A stretch of 43,737 nt of DNA from Symsagittifera roscoffensis (Eukaryota > Xenacoelomorpha > Acoela > Convolutidae), in assembly GCF_963678635.1 (NCBI RefSeq), contig NW_026970962.1, forward strand, positions 1 through 43,737, read 5' to 3'. How positions within the stretch are numbered: position 1 is the stretch's first letter; each line of letters begins with the position of its first letter. The notes beneath the pieces are model-generated. The model made no database searches, had not been told where the DNA came from, and was given only the letters and a program-made list of their open reading frames with translations. The position numbers and the translations under genes are program-made. Shown here one piece after another: positions 21,871-30,781 of this stretch.

Positions 21871-22408
21871 ATGTACTCGTCGCTAGAAAATGAAACAGAC
21901 TTTTAAAATTATTTTCAAGATATATCTTCGGGAGAAAAACGCATTGTACGAGTTAGAACAAAAATTTTTGACAAAACGGGTACATATATCACAATAAAAG
22001 TGTATAAAAAGAATGAAGATGGCGTATTTAAATGTTATCAAGCAGTGACCTTGACGACAAAAGAATCTGATTGTTTGGCAGACAATTATTCAAAAATTTT
22101 AAAAAATGGTTTTAAAATAAACAGTTGAAAAGACTTCATCTTCTTCCTCCTCCTCCTCCTCCTCAGCTGCAAATGAAAAACATCATAAAAGACGATACAC
22201 GTCAAAACGATCAGTACGTCCCGAAAAAGAATGTGCTGAAAGTGGTGATGAAAACGATGCGGATGATGAATTTCCAATTAATAAAAAGCGTAGAGTTGCC
22301 TGAAACAGAAAAAAAACTTATGAATATTTTGATTTAACCAGCAGAATAGTTGAAGCAATGTATGAGCAGTCGCCTGAATTTTTTTCAAAAATTTCGAAAG
22401 AATTTTAA
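21871..22408 (+). pseudogene. PC4-like single-stranded-DNA-binding/coactivator protein (decayed)
   Basis: Begins at ATG 21871. After an early in-frame TAA (21904..21906) the frame continues with EKRIVRVRTKIF, GTYITIKVYKK and FKCYQAVTLTTKES, an order of strands and a final helix start that resembles the PC4/p15 fold (basic strand, glycine turn, 'IREyy', then 'ISLs.eew'). An in-frame TGA (22126..22128) and a one-base frame change at about 22123 lead to a Ser-run tail, then a basic end (INKKRRVA), another TGA at 22301..22303, and a short C-terminal helix-like segment ending with TAA at 22406. It is encoded opposite to most of the element. PC4-like proteins bind ssDNA and melt promoters; here that role is inferred only from the pattern. 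Confidence 0.45.
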
Positions 22409-22419
22409 ATTTTTTTTTT

Positions 22420-22983
22420 CTGAACACCAAATCCGACGCCTCACAACTCCCTCTAAACACAAATTTTGCATTTGCAACCCACTCAATTCAGAACGAGTCT
22501 TGCGCCCAATTGCTCGACAATGACCATCCCCACATCCATGTTCTCATCGAAGTAACAAAAGATTGTGTCGACGTAGTGAACAAGATGACCTCAACCACTT
22601 TCGTTGTACCTTGTCTACTCTCATCTTTCAAGCATATAACATTGGGTTGCAGTAAAGTTCACCTATCGGGACCCCTGATGGAAAAATAAAAAGTTGCTGT
22701 CAACTACAACAATTCTATTAACAACTCAACTGACATTGGCAGTGCTCCTCTACGAAGAAGATTGCCACAAGTTTGCTTTGCTTCACAAACTCGATCCATT
22801 TAAACTCAAACTGATTTAATCACTAATGTAACAATTGAACGCTTCATTAATATTTTGAATGGTGACAATGCCGCCGAGTTTTCTGAAATTATTGATATTA
22901 TTCTGAGTGGCTATGGTTGTTTAGAGATTGATTCACAAATTTTGTTTGTTAAATTTATTATTGAAAAGAAATTCAAATTTTAA
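22420..22983 (+). pseudogene. Unknown decayed plus-strand Polinton ORF
   Basis: An 89-codon open stretch without ATG (22420..22689, containing HIHVLIEVTKDCVDVV) is followed, in other frames, by an open stretch with YEEDCHKFALLHKLD (about 22690..22820) and a 59-codon stretch 22804..22983 with ERFINILNGDNAAEF and LFVKFIIEKKFKF. The codon content looks protein-like on this strand and not on the other. It probably represents one former gene downstream of the PC4-like gene, broken by at least two frameshifts. I do not recognise the family. Confidence 0.35.
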
Positions 22984-23236
22984 TAATCTGTTTTGCGTTT
23001 GTTTTGTAAATCAAACCTTAAAAAAACTGACTGAAACAGCGAGAGGCGTCCCGAGGAGCGTAGCAATCCATGCCTCAATAATTTTTTGGGACTCGATATA
23101 AAAATTTCCAGGGGACTTTTGAATTTTGATTGTTTTTTTGTTAACACGATTGCTCTAGAACCCCCTGACTTAGATATTGGAATAAAAAAATTAAAAATAT
23201 ATAAATAAATAAAATCACTTCATAACATCAAATCAA

Positions 23237-23677
23237 TTATATCAACATATGTTTTGCAAATCGCATCATATTATGATCATTCACTTTGATTCCTAGAAGA
23301 AATCTAGATGTTATTATCAAATGGGCAACGTAAACACAATAAAGTCCACATAAAACTGAGTTTGCTGATTGAATAGGTCTTTTCATCAGTATTTGATCAG
23401 TTGCACCGTCATGTAAACTCATGAAGCGTCTCGCATATTTGTATACGTTCGGATACGTTGTTAGTTTTTGTCCAAGGGGATCAGCGAAGAAAACTTGTCC
23501 ATCAGCTCAAGCAAACAGTAACCAATGAGTACCCTGTTGATCAGAGTTTGATGCGTTCACAATTAAAAATGTTTTGTCTTTTTTCAACGCCAATGGACAA
23601 TTAGCTGGTCCAATAACTTCAAATCGATACTTTAAATTTTTGCATCGATTGATGAGCTCATATATCTGAACATTGTC
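23237..23677 (-). pseudogene. Adenain-like cysteine protease (maturation protease), decayed
   Basis: The frame from about 23677 to the stop at 23237 shows the adenovirus-protease/Ulp1-type triad layout: GTHW with the histidine, FADPLG with the acidic residue, and the nucleophile in VLCGLYCVYVAH. These proteases cleave capsid precursors. An in-frame TGA lies at 23507..23509, between the His and the acidic residue. No in-frame start is present upstream: the nearest ATG is out of frame across an A/T homopolymer at about 23680, and a CT microsatellite follows immediately. It is about 147 codons, slightly short for the family, consistent with a lost N-terminal edge. The next gene upstream is the major capsid protein. 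Confidence 0.82.
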
Positions 23678-23699
23678 ATTTTTTTTTCCCGTTTCCTAC

Positions 23700-23703
23700 T
23701 CTT

Positions 23704-23772
<69 letters not shown>
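23700..23772. repeat. CT/GA microsatellite
   Basis: Almost pure (CT)n with two CTAT interruptions, lying exactly between the protease N-terminus and the major capsid stop codon. Confidence 0.95.
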
Positions 23773-23775
<3 letters not shown>

Positions 23776-25092
23776 CTAGGTCATGAGAGTATTTTTTTTA
23801 ATTTTTCTGTCAGAACGGACGTATACTGTTGATGCGCGCTCTCCCATGAAAAGTAACTCAATATTCCCAGCAAGTGGAGCGTCGAATTTAAGCTCCACGG
23901 ATATTGTGCAATTGGTAAATTCAGGATGAATAAAGTCATGTGAAGCCTCCTGAGTAGATGTGAGATCAAATGCCATAATATAATGATTACTATAATTAGC
24001 CAGACTGATTCCATGACTATTGTTGAAAACAAAATCCAGAGCTTCCAATGTGTTATAGTAATTTTTTTTATTATCAGTCGTAGATATTGGAGTACCTGCA
24101 ATAGGTAGCCCGTTCCTGTAAACAAGGATTTCATTCAATCTGAATTTTTGGAAATGAAAAGGATTTGATCTATTTGTGCCCAAGTAAGCCTCATTTGTAC
24201 TCATTGCCACAATCATCCTTCGTACTGGCTCTTTCGCGAAAACATCCTCTTGACGCCAGCTTTGTACTCCGGTAGTGGCCAGAAATGTTCGTGGTAGGAC
24301 TTCGATATAATTATAAATTGCTGGGCTTTTCAGCAGCGTTTTTTCTATCGATGACAACACAAAGTTTGTCACTGTCATTTTATGCACATATAAGTTAGCT
24401 TCAGTGATTTGAACTTGGTACTATTTACCATTGTTCTCTGACATAACAGCAAAGTCGTTAGGAGAACGTCTCAGAGAAAGACGGGCAGTGACCATACTAA
24501 TTAAATGCTTGTCACAAGACAAGAAGTCACACGCTATTTTACCAAACAACCTTAACTCGACCGAAGTTGCTACAAGACGTTTACGTTCTGCAACATCAAC
24601 AGCTCTCCCAGCCGTACCATCCACATTTGCTGGATTATCCCCATAATATTAGCCTTGGCAAGCAAGCCAATTTTTTTTTGCGTTATTACCGTGAGAAAAT
24701 TCAGCTTCAATAAAACTTTTATGTGCAAAATTAGCATTGGTTGTTGAGATTTTCTCGCCATTTAAAGACAGCGTGCATTCGGAAAACAAAGATGAAAGTG
24801 AATTATTGACCAAATTTGGTGTGTCTCTTAACCCCGCATCGGTAGCATGAGTTCGTAAAACTTTTCCGTTGTTTTGTGCAACTCTCAGCGATATTTCAAG
24901 ACGAGTGCGCTGAAGATCAATGAAGTTGTTTCGATATCCCAAAACTTCAAACTCAAGCATAGGACCATCAGGCGAGTAGGATGGTAAAATTTTTTGGGTA
25001 AAAGCTTTTTCAAAGGTTACAAGTAGATGAGGTTTTTCAAACGAATCTAGAGAACTGTGGGTCGCTTCAGTTGGTATCAAATTAGAAATCAT
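23776..25092 (-). pseudogene. Hexon-like major capsid protein (double jelly-roll), two in-frame stops
   Basis: One continuous reading frame of 439 codons from ATG 25092, interrupted only by TAA at 24649..24651 and TAG at 24421..24423. The segments SSLDSFEKPHLLVTFEKAF, NFIDLQRTRLEISLRV, SLSSLFSECTLSLNGEKIS, RLFGKIACDFLSCDKHLI and FDAPLAGNIELLFMGE are strand-rich and match the Polinton major capsid type, the homologue of the adenovirus hexon and other double jelly-roll capsid proteins. It sits between the pX-like gene and the protease, the usual virion-module order. The frame is otherwise undamaged, so the element decayed mostly by substitution here. Confidence 0.85.
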
Positions 25093-25112
25093 TTCGCACT
25101 CTGGTGAAGAAA

Positions 25113-25499
25113 TTAGAGCGACTTCTTGGTAGAGTTCGTTTCTTTGAATTGGTACCGCTGGTTTTTCTTCTGATTCTGTTCACTGAAGTCTTCCTTCTTC
25201 TTGATCTTGCGAGCAGATTTTTTTCCGCTTCCAACTTGTTTCTTAATCGTATTCTTGACTGTACTTTTCAAAGCTTGCTTGGGCGTTTTTTTCTTAGTGG
25301 CTATCTTAATAAGCTCCGGAGCAGCTTGGACAAGCAACTTTTTTCCGATTCGTTTTGCAGCAGGTATTATAAATTTCTGAGCTAAAAGAAGCGCATTTCT
25401 TCCAATTCCCATTGCCAAGGCACCAAAGCCACTGCCTCGTTGGCTGTAGTGCCCTGAGAAGTGCGGCATAGTCGCTTGATTATGGTAATACGCATCCAT
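25113..25499 (-). CDS. Basic pX/pVI-like minor virion protein
   Basis: An intact 128-codon frame. I place the start at the ATG at 25499, just after the penton stop, because the open frame further upstream begins with GTG/CTG codons. The N-terminal part has a Gly-rich stretch (HYSQRGSGFGALAMGIG) followed by an amphipathic/hydrophobic helix (LLLAQKFIIPAAKRIGKKLL). The C-terminal half is extremely Lys-rich (KKKTPKQALKSTVKNTIKKQ). This layout is that of Polinton and adinto-type small virion proteins compared with adenovirus pX/pVI (core or membrane-active peptides processed by the protease). It has no stops or frameshifts. Confidence 0.7.
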   Translation of the reverse strand: MDAYYHNQATMPHFSGHYSQRGSGFGALAMGIGRNALLLAQKFIIPAAKRIGKKLLVQAAPELIKIATKKKTPKQALKSTVKNTIKKQVGSGKKSARKIKKKEDFSEQNQKKNQRYQFKETNSTKKSL

Positions 25500-25513
25500 A
25501 TTTAATAACAGCA

Positions 25514-26389
25514 CTAAAGTGTTTGGAATTTTAAAGTTAGAACAACTTTTCCTCCTACACCCGCAAATGGGGCAAGACGACCAGTTTCGGTTCGCAAATT
25601 TACTCCAATGCTTTGAATATTATTCACTAGAAGTTTCTTGTAATCTAAATTGCTGAAAACTTTGCGATGATTAGGTTCGATCGGAGACATGTTACCGTTT
25701 TTTACTCGCCCATTTGTATCAATGACTCTTAATAGCGGAGCTTTGGTATCCCCCACAATTTGGTAGTGAATGATATCCAAGTATATAAACATTAATTGAG
25801 TACCGGCAGTCATGTCAACGGGATAGTCAGAGAGCAAATTTTGAGTTGTTAATAAGCTATGCACTTGGCTGGAACATTTGTAACTTATGTGGTATCCTGT
25901 TCCATCCCTTATGCCTTTGAAACCCAAAATATTGAGAATCTGAGGACTCTCAAACGTAATTCTTTCCCAGTAATGCATCCATAACGTGAGGTGTCTGGTA
26001 ATCGGATCGATATCATGATTGAAGTTTTCAAGCCCCGTCTTCTAGTTGATTTCGTTAATTATTTTCTTAACATCATCATATAAACCCCTTAAAATTTCAA
26101 CTCGTTCACCATCATATGGCCTGGAAATTTTATCTTTATTAACTTTTTGACTTGCTCTGACTTTGTCTTTTTTGTAGTATATTAGCTTTGTGTCTGTTAC
26201 ATTGTTTATATGAACGGGGAATGTTATTTCTGTCAGTGCTACTTTCCATTCACCTTGGAGATTGATCTCTTCGTTTAAAATATTTTTAAAGTTGGCCAAT
26301 GAGTTTTCACTGAAAATTTTCATAGACGCCGATGACACCAAAGTAACCGTAAAGGACTCGTTGATAGCGTCATCAAAATTGTTAGTCAT
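25514..26389 (-). pseudogene. Penton-like minor capsid protein, single in-frame stop
   Basis: A 292-codon frame from ATG 26389, broken only by TAG at 26042..26044. The N-terminal part contains FTVTLVSSASMKIF and INLQGEWKVALTEITFP, and the C-terminal part contains AGTQLMFIYLDIIHYQIVGD and a strand-rich end. This is the Polinton minor capsid (single jelly-roll, penton-base counterpart) pattern. Its ATG overlaps the integrase stop as ATGA (26389..26386), and its own stop is a few bases from the next gene, indicating tightly packed cotranscribed genes. Confidence 0.82.
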
Positions 26390-27494
26390 GGCTGATTTTC
26401 TTGTTCTTTTTCTTGTGCCTCCTCCTCCTCCTCCTCCTCCTCCTCCTCCTTCTCTTCCTGCTCTACTTTTTCTACTACTCTGATTAGTTCAGGATCATAG
26501 AATTTTCCCTCAATTGGCTCCTTGTTTGCCTCGATAAGGTTATAAGTCTGAGGATTTCTTGTTGGAACATCAAATATTTCAAAATTTTTGTCTGTGAAAG
26601 ATTGTTTGTACCCCTTCCGAAAAGGAATGTCAATTTTTGCTAATCTGACAAAATCGCTAACATAGAGTTTTGGTTGGCGAACTAATTTTTGAGATTGTAC
26701 TACTCGTAATGAAATTAGATGTGGAATTATTTTTTAGTCAGTTTATTTGGTGCCTTTTTTATGACACGATTCGTTCGTGAGTTAATTGTGTGAACCAGTT
26801 CTTGAAGCTTGTCTATTTAAGAGTAAGTCCATTTGTGCTCCAAATAATTGTAAATCAAACTCTTCAAAGATCGAATATTTCTCTCGTCAAATGCAGTTTT
26901 TTTTTCGCTCTCGGTTGTGTAAGTCAAAATACCCTTCTTATCACATAGTGACTGAAATGATCCCTTGAATTCTGTGTCCTTGTCTACCCAGAGTTTTTTC
27001 GGTTGTTTAATCTTAATGATTTTTTTGAATGCTTCTGCTGTCGCAGTTTCATTTTTTGATTTCAATGGCTGCACTCGTAGATATCAAGACATACAGTCCA
27101 CAGCAACCAGGATATATTTAAAATCTTTGTTGTAATTTGCAAGTTTATCAACATATGCTAAATCATTTGACCATATTTCGTCTATGTCATAGACTATTAC
27201 TTTTAACCGAGGTATTTTTCGACGAACTGCTCGATATTTTGTGTATGCGGGCTCTGAGTGTAAAAAATGTCTAACTTTCCGTCGTGGTAGTTTGGTTTCG
27301 TCTTTCAAGTTCTTCACACTTCCAAACAGAGCTGCCCCTCTAGATGCGTACTTTTTTAAAAATATTTTCTCTTCAGCTGGTGTAAGTTTGTCATCTCTTC
27401 TTTTTTGTCTCCGTCGTTTCTGTCGCTGAAGTATCCGAATCGTAATGGGGCGTTCCGTAGGAATCACAGTCTTCTTGGTAGTCTTCTTTTTTAC
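26386..27494 (-). pseudogene. DDE (retroviral-type, F54H12.3-like) integrase, decayed
   Basis: Visible: a basic N-terminus (RQKRRRQKRRDDKLTPAEEK), a DNA-binding-like helix segment, core motif 1 (IWSNDLAYVDKLA), core motif 2 (LWVDKDTEFKG), the catalytic glutamate (FDERNIRSLK), and a C-terminal SH3/chromo-like domain (PKLYVSDFVRLAK, FEIFDVPTRNPQTYNLI, GKFYDPELIRV). A poly-Glu tail encoded by a GAG repeat precedes the ATGA overlap with the penton gene. Breaks: TGA 27084..27086, TAA 26817..26819, and a frameshift at an A-run around 26730..26736. No in-frame ATG exists near the start; the frame runs back directly to the TAG (27495..27497) that ends the previous gene in the same frame. Confidence 0.88.
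26418..26450. repeat. CTC trinucleotide run coding poly-Glu
   Basis: (CTC)n on plus, read as GAG on minus at the integrase C-terminus. Confidence 0.9.
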
Positions 27495-28265
27495 CTATTT
27501 GCTGTAAGCTTGTACTTTTGGTGCCTCTGCGTTTTTGACTGTTTTTGAGCTTGAGGATGGTCTGTTGCTACTGTCAACACTTGTTGGTTGTTTGGTGGGA
27601 CTTTTGATTTTTGCTGTAGTAGCAACAGCTGACTTGATCGCGTGTTTAGCATATGTATTCATAACCGACTGTTCGTTAAGGTTAGGAGCCGAAAGAATCA
27701 TTATGAAAGCAGGATTTTGTAATTTTTTGTTCTGTTGTTGTATACCATTCAGAAAAACTGATGCTTTGATTCCAGTGGGGACCTTGTCCAGATAAATCAT
27801 TTCGTCATTTTTGTTTATTTTGACCGAGTCGATGATTTAATAATTTCCAGAACATTTTTAGCTCGTGAAGTTTTCTTACGTCCATGATTTGTAACTGTCC
27901 AAACATACGTTTTTCAACAGCATCCATAGCATCAGTGGACTCATCACTACCAACATTCGTTCCATCTCTTTCATATTCGGTCATAAGCGTTGTTGTTTTT
28001 GTTGTTGTTGTTGTTGTAGTTGTTGTTGTTGTTGTTGTTGTTGTTGGCTGTATGTGGTCCTCATGTGCAACATTAACTGGTATTGGTATTGTGTCAGTTG
28101 ATGCATCACTTTGTTTCGGAGCTAATTGTGGTCTCATTCGGTTCAAGTATGATTATTGAGGCTTTTTATGTTCAATTGAATTGTCAAGCAGTACATGTGC
28201 TGCATGTGGTTGCTCTCGAACATAGACATGCTTTGGAATTAAACAAACTCTTCGGCTGCCACCAT
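27495..28265 (-). pseudogene. Unknown Polinton protein upstream of integrase, with poly-Thr tract
   Basis: Starts near ATG 28265. It reads, with frame changes, through RRVCLIPKHVYVRE, an in-frame TAA (28153..28155), a poly-Thr run encoded by a GTT microsatellite (27989..28047), MFGQLQIMDVRKLHELKMFWKLL, a frameshift near 27825..27840, and DEMIYLDKVPTGIKASVFLNGI. It ends at TAG 27495..27497. The central helix-rich part and the 'IYLDKVPTG' segment look conserved-protein-like, and genes of this type are common beside the integrase in Polintons, but I know no assigned function. The frame at its end is the same as that of the integrase. Confidence 0.55.
27989..28047. repeat. GTT trinucleotide microsatellite
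   Basis: About 19 GTT units with one GTA, coding poly-Thr in the minus-strand gene. Confidence 0.93.
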
Positions 28266-28267
28266 TG

Positions 28268-28480
28268 TTATCTTCTAAGGTAATTGAAGCAAAAATAGAG
28301 AATATATCGGACTAAATTGAACCCTTGATTACTCAAAATAATTGCTTGTTTTCTATCAAGGTTCGTCTGTGGGTGGATTAACAATTTATATATTTCCTCA
28401 AAATTGTGTATGTTAGGGATATTAACTCGCACGTTACCATTGACTATATTCAGCAAACATTCGCATATAACTGAAATCAC
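28268..28480 (-). CDS. Small Polinton protein with hydrophobic C-terminus
   Basis: A 70-codon frame overlapping the ATPase stop region. It has LLNIVNGNVRVNI, then PQTNLDRKQAIILSNQGF followed by a hydrophobic helix (NLVRYILYFCFNYL) and RR. Small proteins with a basic segment, a 'NQGF'-like turn and a hydrophobic tail are typical of Polintons and are thought to be minor virion components. The first codon is GTG in the sequence, so the true start is unclear. The next gene begins within a few bases of its stop. Confidence 0.5.
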   Translation of the reverse strand: MISVICECLLNIVNGNVRVNIPNIHNFEEIYKLLIHPQTNLDRKQAIILSNQGFNLVRYILYFCFNYLRR

Positions 28481-29195
28481 ATTTGGTTTTGATGTTTTTC
28501 AATTGAACCATGTGCTGCAGAATAGATCGTTTTCTCGCGTTCATTTGTTATAGGTGTGACTGGCTCTGCCTAACTTAATGGTAAGTAAAAAACTGATGGA
28601 CCTGGTGGTATTATATTTGAACAGTATCAAAAACACTCTGATGTTTGGGGATCTAAATCAATAAAAAGATGTCCATATGTGTCCTTTGCGGCAAGTTCAT
28701 AACAGCTTCTCAAAAACTTTGTTAAATTCAGTTGCCTTTCAAAATGCTCTAGTTGCTGAATATCACGAGGTGATTTGAATAAAATTATATGCGATGTGTT
28801 TAAATCAATTGTTCGGGACCAACAATTTTGCCTGAATAAATTATGCTGGACATATATACCATCTAAACCTTTGTGTCTCCCTGCTGTTGCGAGTTTAACA
28901 AACTCGTTATCATTGTATATTTCTTCACAGGAATCATCAAACACTAGAAGAACATTTTCAATGTTTTTACCCCATCAAAACCGTTGAATTTCACAAACTC
29001 AATGTTAATATTGTGAGACTTCCCTTTTTCACTGTACATCGGTTGACTTTCTGTGTAAAAGCAGATTGCTCTTTTAAACCTTGGATAAAATGTTTTTCCT
29101 TTCAAAAGTTTGAATATTAACTCTGTTTTTCCGGATCCTGAAGGTCCAACAACTGCCATAAACACTCGCGCTGACGTATCAACAATTTTATTCAT
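28477..29195 (-). pseudogene. FtsK/HerA-type genome-packaging ATPase, decayed
   Basis: ATG 29195 overlaps the previous gene's stop (ATGA). The Walker A motif is GPSGSGKTEL, about 18 codons in. The Walker B-like stretch is NVLLVFDDSCEEIY, downstream of a one-base frameshift near 28966..28973. Further motifs are HNLFRQNCWSRTI and SHIILFKSPRD (sensor region) and HLFIDLDPQTS. The frame continues after TGA (28627..28629) and TAG (28570..28572) through NEREKTIY to a TGA at 28477. This is the A32/FtsK-HerA clade of packaging ATPases used by adinto- and other double jelly-roll viruses. It would power DNA entry into the capsid. Confidence 0.85.
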
Positions 29196-29476
29196 AACCG
29201 AGAATTTGGTAGTACGTAGTCAACTAAACCAGACAGGATTGAGAACCAAACTGATGTTTTCTCACTGCTTAGTTTTGTCAAAGAGAATTTGTAGATACGG
29301 AAAATCAATAAAATTAAAAACTAAATCATTTGAGACATGAAAACCACTTCAGATCTCGGTACGGTTACATTATTACAAAATTTCCAAGGTTTTCGCTCAA
29401 CACTGTCGTTATTTTCCTCATAAACAAAGTCAGTAATGATAGTTGCATCAGGTTCATCAACTGCTATTTCAGACAT
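29192..29476 (-). pseudogene. Small membrane protein upstream of the ATPase, one in-frame stop
   Basis: A 95-codon frame from ATG 29476 to TGA 29192..29194, interrupted by TAG at 29321..29323. The N-terminus is acidic, followed by KPWKFCNNVTVPRSEVVF, and the hydrophobic segment straddles the stop (MSQMI, then FLILLIFRIY). The end LSGLVDYVLPNSRL precedes the ATGA overlap with the ATPase. A short protein with 'PRSE.VF' then one membrane span, directly before the packaging ATPase, is a recurrent Polinton gene. Function unknown; probably a virion or membrane component. Confidence 0.65.
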
Positions 29477-29698
29477 TTTGTTCAAAACGAAAAAAATGTG
29501 GTTAAAAAAATTAATTATTCTTCTGAACAGTAATAGATCTCATATCGAGTATAACTTGTACAGACATTACTATCACTATCATCCTCATCATCAACATTTG
29601 CAAAACATAGTTAGCAGGAACATTTTCAGTTTTTGCATGAAACATATTTTTTTTTCACAGAGTCCTCTTTCACTTTCTGTTGAATTTCTTTGGTTAGC

Positions 29699-30049
29699 TC
29701 ACTGCTGGTTAGATCCAATTGAACTCCGGGTTGACGATGTCTGGGTACTAAGACTAGCTTGGGAAGGCAGACTCCTCGCTTGCTGGCTAACATTTCCAAT
29801 ATATTTGAATCGCTGGAAATAGATGAACTGATCAATCACGGGGAAAAATCTTCGCAGAGTAGTCATTTCTTCTTCAGATAGAACAACTTGCTCTTTTCGT
29901 TGCACAATTTGGCCTCTGCAGTCAACGCGCTCTCTTCGGGTCAAGGAAATTTTAATATCACTCTCTGGGGTCATCCAAGCACAAAGAACTGAATTTGGAG
30001 ATAGATATGTCTCCACTTTGGCTAATCTCTCCGTGTTGATCATCTTCAT
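29699..30049 (-). CDS. Small unknown Polinton ORF
   Basis: An open frame of 116 codons from ATG 30049. The segment SLTRRERVDCRGQIVQRKEQ followed by VVLSEEEMTTLRRFF has a strand-strand-helix look, faintly like a PC4 domain, and the C-terminus is Ser/Gln-rich. Another frame (29835..29626, with LELLASK-like helices and SSELTKEIQQKVKEDSV) may continue it after a frameshift near 29800. It overlaps the end of the upstream gene by about 90 bases. I do not recognise it with certainty. Confidence 0.4.
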   Translation of the reverse strand: MKMINTERLAKVETYLSPNSVLCAWMTPESDIKISLTRRERVDCRGQIVQRKEQVVLSEEEMTTLRRFFPVIDQFIYFQRFKYIGNVSQQARSLPSQASLSTQTSSTRSSIGSNQQ

Positions 30050-30533
30050 TATTTTTCAAACAATCAAAAAAAGCTTTGGACTTTTTTAGAGCACAATGAT
30101 TTTTGGAGTTGTAATGAGGTATATGTTTGCAGCAGTTCGAAAATTTGTTGTAATGTAAGTTTTCAACTCTTGGACAACCCAAATCATCAAGATTCTCTAC
30201 TCTGCGGTCTAAATATTCTAGGAAGTCTGCCTTTTCCTTTCCCTTAGCGTAGAATGTAGCTCCGGGATTCCTCAATACAACACTTTGGATAATTTGGTTG
30301 AGATTTAAATATAAGTAATCACCACTATCCCAATGAAGTCCATGCAAGTAATTCGTTAGTCAGCTGTACGCTTTTTGCTCGAGTTTTGGAAGGGAATTAA
30401 AAATGACTGGTGGTAGAAAAATTAAACAGTCGCTGTAGTCAGTGGTTGTGATTGCTAATTCTTTTCAAAAAAAGTGTTTTTTTTTGTATCGAAATCCTTC
30501 CAAATCCAACACGACTGATCTTTCACTCAGCAT
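29958..30533 (-). pseudogene. Possible DEDD-exonuclease-like protein, decayed
   Basis: Starts at ATG 30533 and runs in one frame to the stop at 29958, with TGA codons at 30465..30467 and 30360..30362. The beginning SVVLDLEGFRYKKKHFF puts a D-x-E in a strand, like ExoI. It is followed by HGLHWDSGDY, GATFYAKGKEKADFL and RVENLDDLGCPRVENL, and near the end by a Cys/His-rich segment (CCKHIPHYN..HCALKKS) with an H..CAL..(D) arrangement. I have the impression of a transposon- and insect-genome-borne protein family with this layout, and a DEDDh nuclease fold would fit, but key residues are not certain. Confidence 0.4.
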
Positions 30534-30781
30534 TCTAACAAGTGATAGAGTTTTGGTTTCCTCAATTTGATAAATGAACAAAAAGTGATACCGCTCAAGT
30601 GATCAATCAGGCTGTTGTTACATTTCCATGGTAAAACATAGCAGTATGTGGGACCAGTATTGTAAACTTCACGAACAAAACCGGCGCATCAAGCAAAATA
30701 GCATGGATTCGTAAAATTTTTGAATCACTTAAATATTTGTCTAACGAAGAATTTTCTATCCCGATCAGTCCACCATAACAT
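30527..30781 (-). pseudogene. Unknown short ORF, two in-frame stops
   Basis: An 85-codon frame from ATG 30781 to TGA 30527..30529, with two further TGA codons around 30690 and 30725. It contains WWTDRDRKFFVRQIFK and CAGFVREVYNTGPTYCYVLPW. Its stop overlaps the ATG of the next gene, and its start overlaps the end of the upstream gene, matching the packed layout of the rest of the element. Family unknown. Confidence 0.35.

Noticed and set aside
23701-23772. CT run as a promoter initiator or coding repeat
   Set aside because: It is a simple microsatellite between two gene ends; nothing supports function.
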